The notes beneath the pieces were generated by a model that did not search any database, was not told where the DNA came from, and worked only from the letters and a program-made list of their open reading frames with translations. From positions 1 to 7,098 of the forward strand of contig JARFRT010000161.1 of assembly GCA_029287105.1 (NCBI GenBank): a stretch of 7,098 nt of DNA. Reading direction: 5' to 3'. The position numbers were made by a program, and so were the translations under genes. Below, one piece after another: positions 1-4,805 of this stretch. Source of the DNA: Akkermansiaceae bacterium. GTDB lineage: Bacteria > Verrucomicrobiota > Verrucomicrobiia > Verrucomicrobiales > Akkermansiaceae. Every line of letters begins with the position of its first letter. Position 1 is the first letter of the stretch.

Positions 1-263
1 CGCCAATCCTTGGAGGCGGTTAAAGAAGAGGGTAACAGAATCAAACCCTAAGTGATTGAAGCCTAAGCTCGTGATTTTCTGATGCTTTTTGGCTTCTGGA
101 CCGAGGTCATGTCGCTCTTAACGTCGGATCTTTTTTTAATATTCTGATGAAAGATAGTGCGAACGGCGCGGGTAGTGATCTAGTGGCTCAAAACCTCTCG
201 GCATTTTCGCAGAGTATTCCGGTCGCGGCGATCTAACAAAAAAACCAGGTTAAACAATACCCG
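1..263. other. Intergenic region upstream of the operon, with possible end of an upstream gene
   Basis: No gene can be called with confidence here. The first bases are open in two + frames, one stopping with TAA at 49-51 and the other with TGA at 53-55, so the last 16 or 17 codons of an upstream gene may be present, but the frame cannot be chosen from so little sequence. The rest has stops in all frames and is visibly more AT-rich than the genes that follow. GAAGCC at 58-63 can pair with GGCTTC at 91-96, and AAGC at 65-68 with GCTT at 84-87, giving an imperfect hairpin. A TAATAT at 137-142 could be a -10 element, but no convincing -35 stands at the right distance. If it is used, the leader to the first start codon would be about 115 bases. 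Confidence 0.5.
98..137 (+). terminator. Possible Rho-independent terminator of an upstream gene
   Basis: Bases 98-107 can pair with 121-130 in eight of ten positions (one of these a G-U pair; mismatches at 100/128 and 105/123), with a 13-base loop. The stem is followed directly by seven T residues at 131-137. This is the layout of an intrinsic terminator reading rightward. The stem is imperfect and only moderately GC-rich, and a competing dyad, GACC-GA-GGTC, lies at 99-108, so the call is tentative. If real, it separates the operon starting at 264 from whatever lies to the left. Confidence 0.38.
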
Positions 264-3200
264 ATGTCATCTCCCCCCAACGAAAGACGAATTCAGCGAT
301 CAGCATCGGGACGTGTTTTGCCCATCCTTGCGCTGTTCGTCGCTCTAGTCGCCCCGCTGTCCGCCCAGAAGGAGAAGGAGGCGGAGCAATATTACGTGGC
401 GAGTGCAGCCTATAACCGCAAACTCTATCCGATGGCCGTGACCCAGTTCGGCGAATTCCTGCAGAAGAACCCCAAGCACGCCAAGGCGGATCTGGCACAA
501 CGAGGCCTCGGCCTCAGTCTCTACGCCCTCAAGCAATACGACAAGGCGCAGCCGCATTTTGCGGCGCTGTTGGCGAAGTCCAAGCTTGACGCCTCGATCA
601 GCCGAGATCGTATTCTGATGCTCCAAGGTCGCTGTCTTTTGTATTCGTCAAAAAAGGACGAGGCACGGAAACTATTCATCGATCAGTATCAGAAGCTTGT
701 CGACCCGAAGTATCAAACGGCAGCTCTGGCCGCGATCTGTGACATCTGCTTTGAGAAATCGGAATGGGGCGAGGTCATCAACTGGACCGGAAAGCTGATC
801 GCAGCGAAGCCAACCGCCAATCAGCATGCGCGTGGCTTGTATCAGCGGGGCTATGCACTCCAGAGTAGCAAAAAATCTGACGAGGCCGTGGCGGCATTGG
901 TTAAGATCGCGGGACTGGAGACCACTCCCGATTGGAAGACGCGCGGGGCATACCTGCTGGGCGAGTGCCACAACAGCTTGGGGCAGCTCGACAAAGCCGA
1001 GCCCGCCTTTGCCACCGCACTTGCTGGAATGAGCGGAGCGAAGGCTGCGGAGTGCCGCTATCGCTTGGCGCTAGTACGCTTCCTCTTGAAAAAATTCAAG
1101 GAGGCCAGCGCGGATTTCACCGCCTATTTAAAGGAAGCGAAAACCGGAGCAAAGGAAACCCCCGCTCCGCACATTCAGGACGCGAACCTTTTTATCGGTC
1201 GGTGCAGCTTGGAGCTTGGCGACCACAAATCTGCCAGTCGGCAGTTTGGCAAACTGGCTGGCGGGAAGGATCTGGTCGCGGCCAAGGCAAACTTGTGGTT
1301 GGCGCGAACACACTCGCGCCGTGGTGACTTCGATCGGGCGGCCGGTATTCTTACTGCTGCGGTTAAAAATTTCCCCAAGTCGCCTATCATCGATGAGTTG
1401 GATTTCGACCACGCCAACGCCGAGATGAGTCGCAAGGCTCCGGATTGGAAACAGGCAGCGGACGCCTTGCAGCGGGTGGAAGAGCGGCGGACCTTTGCAC
1501 AAATGCCGGAGGTGCTGGCGCAACGGGCGACCTGTTACCACATGTTGAAGGACTTCAACAACAGCTTCAACATCACTCAGGCTTTCCTGACTCGTTTTCC
1601 CAAGGCCGACCAGTCTCTGGCGGGGGACATGCGTTATCTGCGGGCCGAGAACCTTTACCTGCTCAATCGTGCCGATGAGTCCGCCAAAGCCTATGGCGAG
1701 TTTCTCGAGGCTCACAAGGGGCATCCGAATGCGCTTGCCGCCGAGCTACGCCTCGCCCAGGTCCACCACCTCGCAGGTCGTTGGGAGCAATCACTGGCCA
1801 GTGCCAAGCCCTTAATGGGGAAAAATCCCGAAGGCCGTCTCTTTGCGCAGCTTTCATTCATCGTAGGCGATTGCTATTTTCGAATGGGCAAGTGGGAGGA
1901 GGTGATCGCTCCGCTTGAAGCGTTTGTCGCGGCACGTGTTAAGACCACGAATAGGGGGCGCAAGGTCAACGTGGATCCGAATCTCGACACGGGTCTTCTG
2001 CAGTTGGCCATCGCCTACGATCATTTGAAGCAAAGCGACAAAGCGCTCGACCATCTCCTGACCCTCGTCAGCCACTACGGCGCACCCACGCCGCATTTGC
2101 CGCTGGCACTCGCCGAGCAGGGGCGACTGGCCTATCTCAGCAAGGACCTGAAGTTGGCGCGGAGCGCGCTGACCCGATTCGTCGGTGAAGACAAGTCCGG
2201 CAAGGAACCCTTCAAGAAGGGTGCCACACTGCAGCGGCCACGGGTGATGTATTATCTCGGCTGGGTCGAGGCGGACGATGGGCAGCCAGCTAAGGCCGCC
2301 GACTACTTTGCCAAGGTCCCGCGCAATCACGAGCTCGGGCCGGATGCGTCACTCCAGCATGGCATCGCCTTGGTCAACACGGAGAACTTCGAAGCGGCAG
2401 CCAAGCATTTCGCGCAAATGCTTCGCCATTTTCCGAAACACGAGCAACTGACGTTGGTAATCTACTACGCCGGGCTTTCCAACGCGCGGATGGAAAATTG
2501 GCCCAGTGCGGCGGCCCAGTTCAAGCGGGTCCTCGATACCACGCCGGATGCCAAGTTTGCCGATCAGGCGCTCTACGAATGGGCTTGGTGCGAACGCGCC
2601 AGAAATCGCAACAAGGAGGCTGCGGAGCTCTATAACCGGCTTCTGGAAAAACATCCGAAGAGTCAGTTTGCGCTAAAGGTGCAGAGTGAGTTGGCAGAAC
2701 TCAACCTCGACAGCGGAGCGCAGGATGAGGTCATTGCCAAGCTCACCAAGACCTTGGAAACGATTGACGACGTGGCACTGAAAGAGCCGCTTCGCATCCA
2801 GCTTGCCAGTGCGCACTTCAAAAAGGGGGATCACGAGGTCGCGGCCAAGCTCTTTGAAGCGGTCTTGACGGACTACCCCAAATCGAAGCTTCGGGCATCG
2901 ATGTTGTTTCAAGCGGGCGAGTCCCGCCTGAGACTGAAGGAGACCATTGCGGCGCGGGATCACTTTGCTGAGGCGTTCAAGATGAGAGATACTGAAAAGG
3001 TGCTCGCGGAGACCATCACGATGCGTCTCGGCGAGACCCAGGCGATCACCGACCAGCACCAGCAGGCGGCCAAGACCTATCGCCATTTTCTCGGGACCTT
3101 CAAGGAGAGCAAATGGATTCGCAACGCCCAGTTCGGCCTGGCTTACGCACTGGAAAAGGGCGGCAAACCCGACCAGGCCATCAGGGAGTATGCCAAGCTA

Positions 3201-3497
3201 CTCGCCGAGGCGAAGAAGGTTGATCTGTGGACTGTGCGGGCACGTTTTCAGACCGGCGAGTGCCTCTTCAACATGCAGCAATACGAGCGTGCCAGCGCAG
3301 AGTTCGTGAACATCGAAATCAACTACAAGCAATACCCGAGCTGGCAGGCCAAGTCCGTGCTTGAGGTCGGGCGGGTGTTGCTGGCGGAGGGCAAGAACGA
3401 TCAGGCCACACAAAGTTTCAAGAATGTCATCAAACGTTACCCGAAGGAAAATGCCGCGATTGTCGCCCGGCAGTATCTGGACGAACTCCGAAAATAA
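264..3497 (+). CDS. Large secreted TPR-repeat protein (CpoB/YbgF- and BamD-like repeats)
   Basis: The product has 1077 residues and starts with a signal peptide: a basic n-region (R8, R9, R12, R17), a hydrophobic core at about 18-31, and a likely cleavage site after A34 (PLSA-QKE). No cysteine follows, so it is probably a soluble periplasmic protein and not a lipoprotein. The remainder is almost entirely helix-turn-helix TPR-type units. Clear examples start near residues 80, 231, 343, 530, 662, 733, 768, 844, 880, 954, 993 and 1031, with the usual small residue-Y-G-A pattern and 'YPKS'-like ends (YPKSK at 871, RYPKEN at 1058). These repeats resemble CpoB/YbgF and BamD, but those proteins have roughly 250 residues, so this one is about four times longer. 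TPR arrays bind other proteins; the partner is unknown. It is the first gene of the cluster, 26 bases ahead of the ExbB/TolQ gene, which suggests a periplasmic scaffold for that motor. The ATG at 264 is chosen because the signal peptide follows it. The ribosome site is weak (only AGG at 247-249). Confidence 0.93.
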   Translation: MSSPPNERRIQRSASGRVLPILALFVALVAPLSAQKEKEAEQYYVASAAYNRKLYPMAVTQFGEFLQKNPKHAKADLAQRGLGLSLYALKQYDKAQPHFAALLAKSKLDASISRDRILMLQGRCLLYSSKKDEARKLFIDQYQKLVDPKYQTAALAAICDICFEKSEWGEVINWTGKLIAAKPTANQHARGLYQRGYALQSSKKSDEAVAALVKIAGLETTPDWKTRGAYLLGECHNSLGQLDKAEPAFATALAGMSGAKAAECRYRLALVRFLLKKFKEASADFTAYLKEAKTGAKETPAPHIQDANLFIGRCSLELGDHKSASRQFGKLAGGKDLVAAKANLWLARTHSRRGDFDRAAGILTAAVKNFPKSPIIDELDFDHANAEMSRKAPDWKQAADALQRVEERRTFAQMPEVLAQRATCYHMLKDFNNSFNITQAFLTRFPKADQSLAGDMRYLRAENLYLLNRADESAKAYGEFLEAHKGHPNALAAELRLAQVHHLAGRWEQSLASAKPLMGKNPEGRLFAQLSFIVGDCYFRMGKWEEVIAPLEAFVAARVKTTNRGRKVNVDPNLDTGLLQLAIAYDHLKQSDKALDHLLTLVSHYGAPTPHLPLALAEQGRLAYLSKDLKLARSALTRFVGEDKSGKEPFKKGATLQRPRVMYYLGWVEADDGQPAKAADYFAKVPRNHELGPDASLQHGIALVNTENFEAAAKHFAQMLRHFPKHEQLTLVIYYAGLSNARMENWPSAAAQFKRVLDTTPDAKFADQALYEWAWCERARNRNKEAAELYNRLLEKHPKSQFALKVQSELAELNLDSGAQDEVIAKLTKTLETIDDVALKEPLRIQLASAHFKKGDHEVAAKLFEAVLTDYPKSKLRASMLFQAGESRLRLKETIAARDHFAEAFKMRDTEKVLAETITMRLGETQAITDQHQQAAKTYRHFLGTFKESKWIRNAQFGLAYALEKGGKPDQAIREYAKLLAEAKKVDLWTVRARFQTGECLFNMQQYERASAEFVNIEINYKQYPSWQAKSVLEVGRVLLAEGKNDQATQSFKNVIKRYPKENAAIVARQYLDELRK

Positions 3498-3523
3498 AAA
3501 ATAAAATCGCAACTCATAATCCA

Positions 3524-4360
3524 ATGAATTACCACCGAACAAAATTACCCAAGATCTGGAAATGGCAGCACTTGTCGTTGCTGGGCTTCTCGATGTCACT
3601 TATCGGCACGACCATCGCCCTTGCCGCCGAGGCAGGGGACGGCTCCGGCGAGGACAAGGAGACGATGTTTACGCTGATCTTGCAGGGAGGACCGGTCATG
3701 ATTCCTTTGGGAATCGCTTCGATCATCGCTCTGGCCCTGGCCGTCGAACGTTTCATCTCGCTGACCAAGGCCCGTGTTCTGCCACGCGATTTTCTCAAGG
3801 GACTGGGTGAGGCCTGGGACAAGGACCCTTCGGGTGAAGCGGCGTTGGAGTTCTGCGACGAATCGAAGGTTGCCGCCGGCCACATTTTCAGCGCGGGCAT
3901 CGAATGGCGGGAAGACGGCCACAAGGCGGTCGGCGACGCCATCGAGGATGCCGGTGCGCGTGAGGCCGATAAGATGAAGCGCAGCCTCCGTCCGCTCTCG
4001 GTGATCGCTTCGATTGCGCCGCTGTTAGGACTTTTGGGGACCGTTTATGGAATGATCGATGCCTTCCACCAGACTTCGGTCAGTGGCGGTGCGGCAAAGA
4101 CTGCAGACCTTGCCAACGGCATTTATCAGGCGCTCGTCAGTACCGCGGCGGGGCTCACCATCGCGATTCCCGTTCTCTTGCTCTTCCAGTGGCTCAGCAC
4201 CCGCGTGGATGCCTTGATCGACCACATCGACGAGGTCGGGACAAAGTTCATCTCCAGACATGCGCGGGGGTTGCGCGGTAACGAAGGCGGTTCTTCGAGT
4301 GGCACGGTTTCCTCCGGTAGAGGAGATCATGAGGCCGTCCCAGCCGCTCCGGTGGAATAA
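3524..4360 (+). CDS. MotA/TolQ/ExbB family proton-channel protein
   Basis: This 278-residue protein should be the proton-conducting subunit of an inner-membrane ExbB-ExbD (TolQ-TolR) motor. Residues 11-36 look like a cleavable signal peptide (hydrophobic 18-34, ending ALAA-EAG). The three family membrane helices follow: about 57-76, 157-180 and 198-223. A large cytoplasmic loop lies between the first and second. The hallmark stretches are present: APLLGLLGTVYGMI at 165-178 and ALVSTAAGLTIAIP at 203-216, including T173 and T207 in the positions where the family carries pore-lining polar residues. The last 28 residues are Gly/Ser-rich and probably disordered. The ATG at 3524 is preferred over the internal ATG at 3593 because only it yields the full signal peptide. 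The upstream spacer is AT-rich and has no Shine-Dalgarno sequence. The sequence cannot decide between ExbB and TolQ, so no symbol is given. It lies 15 bases ahead of its ExbD partner. Confidence 0.95.
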   Translation: MNYHRTKLPKIWKWQHLSLLGFSMSLIGTTIALAAEAGDGSGEDKETMFTLILQGGPVMIPLGIASIIALALAVERFISLTKARVLPRDFLKGLGEAWDKDPSGEAALEFCDESKVAAGHIFSAGIEWREDGHKAVGDAIEDAGAREADKMKRSLRPLSVIASIAPLLGLLGTVYGMIDAFHQTSVSGGAAKTADLANGIYQALVSTAAGLTIAIPVLLLFQWLSTRVDALIDHIDEVGTKFISRHARGLRGNEGGSSSGTVSSGRGDHEAVPAAPVE

Positions 4361-4379
4361 TCAACTTCAAGAACCATGA
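4329..4379 (+). CDS. Possible 16-codon coupling ORF at the ExbB/ExbD junction
   Basis: An ATG at 4329, inside the end of the ExbB gene but in another frame, has the best Shine-Dalgarno-like sequence in the window just before it (AGGAG at 4321-4325, spaced only 3 bases). It opens a frame of 16 codons (MRPSQPLRWNNQLQEP). Its TGA at 4377-4379 overlaps the ExbD start codon as ATGA. That overlap is typical of translational coupling, where ribosomes ending on the first frame restart on the second. The ExbD start has no good ribosome site of its own. The arrangement is seen directly; that it is translated is inference, and the short spacing and small size mean chance is a serious alternative. Confidence 0.22.
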   Translation: MRPSQPLRWNNQLQEP

Positions 4380-4792
4380 ACTGCCGAACAAAAACCGAGG
4401 AGAACGGTGATGTCATCAACCTCTCGAGCATGATTGATGTGATGTTTATCCTGATCATCTTCTTCCTCGTCACCACCACCTTCAAGGAAGAGGAAATCGA
4501 CCACATGGTGAACCTGCCGGTTGATGCACGCAACCAATCACTGAGCGAATCGGCGGGTAAGCTCGTGAAGGTCAACGTTCGCGAGAGCGGTGCTTACGTC
4601 CTAATGGGCAAGCAGGTCACCGAGGAGCAATTGTCGCAATGGATGGAGGGCGAGGCGAAGAAGGATCCCGAGGTTAAAATCCTCATCCGCGCCGACCAGA
4701 ACGTCAAACACCTCTACGTGGCGAATGTCCTTTCCATCTGCGGTCATGTTGGCGTCCCGCGTGCCAACATCGCCGTGCAAACCGAACGCTGA
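4376..4792 (+). CDS. ExbD/TolR family protein (biopolymer transport)
   Basis: This 138-residue protein is the expected partner of the ExbB/TolQ protein encoded 15 bases upstream. A short cytoplasmic N-terminus leads into a single membrane helix at about 18-35 (SMIDVMFILIIFFLVTTTF). D21 matches the invariant aspartate that takes up protons in ExbD and TolR. The periplasmic part (about 36-138) has the usual ExbD/TolR fold pattern: a strand with V64-V66-V68 (KLVKVNV), G78-K79 in the 'v-G' turn, a helix starting VTEEQL at 81, the strand VKILIRAD at 100-107, and a final helix and strand ending NIAVQTE. The length is normal for the family. The usual P-L-I-D motif reads S-M-I-D here, a mild departure. 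The next gene starts 13 bases downstream. TolR and ExbD cannot be told apart from this sequence. Confidence 0.95.
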   Translation: MNCRTKTEENGDVINLSSMIDVMFILIIFFLVTTTFKEEEIDHMVNLPVDARNQSLSESAGKLVKVNVRESGAYVLMGKQVTEEQLSQWMEGEAKKDPEVKILIRADQNVKHLYVANVLSICGHVGVPRANIAVQTER

Positions 4793-4805
4793 ACACGCAC
4801 GACGA

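Noticed and set aside
117..142. Sigma-70-like promoter (CTTAAC and TAATAT)
   Set aside because: The spacing between the two elements is only about 14 bases and the -35 match is weak, so only the TAATAT is mentioned as a possibility.
650..656. A AAA AAG heptamer in the right phase for -1 ribosomal frameshifting in the TPR gene
   Set aside because: The zero frame continues for more than 900 codons of good TPR repeats, the -1 frame soon stops, and no clear downstream stem was seen. It is ordinary Lys-Lys codon use.
1128..1724. 198-residue open frame on the - strand opposite the TPR gene
   Set aside because: It lies fully antisense to well-formed TPR repeats, and its product shows no domain pattern or signal. 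Other long minus-strand frames, such as 4923-5462 and 1854-2330, are rejected for the same reason.
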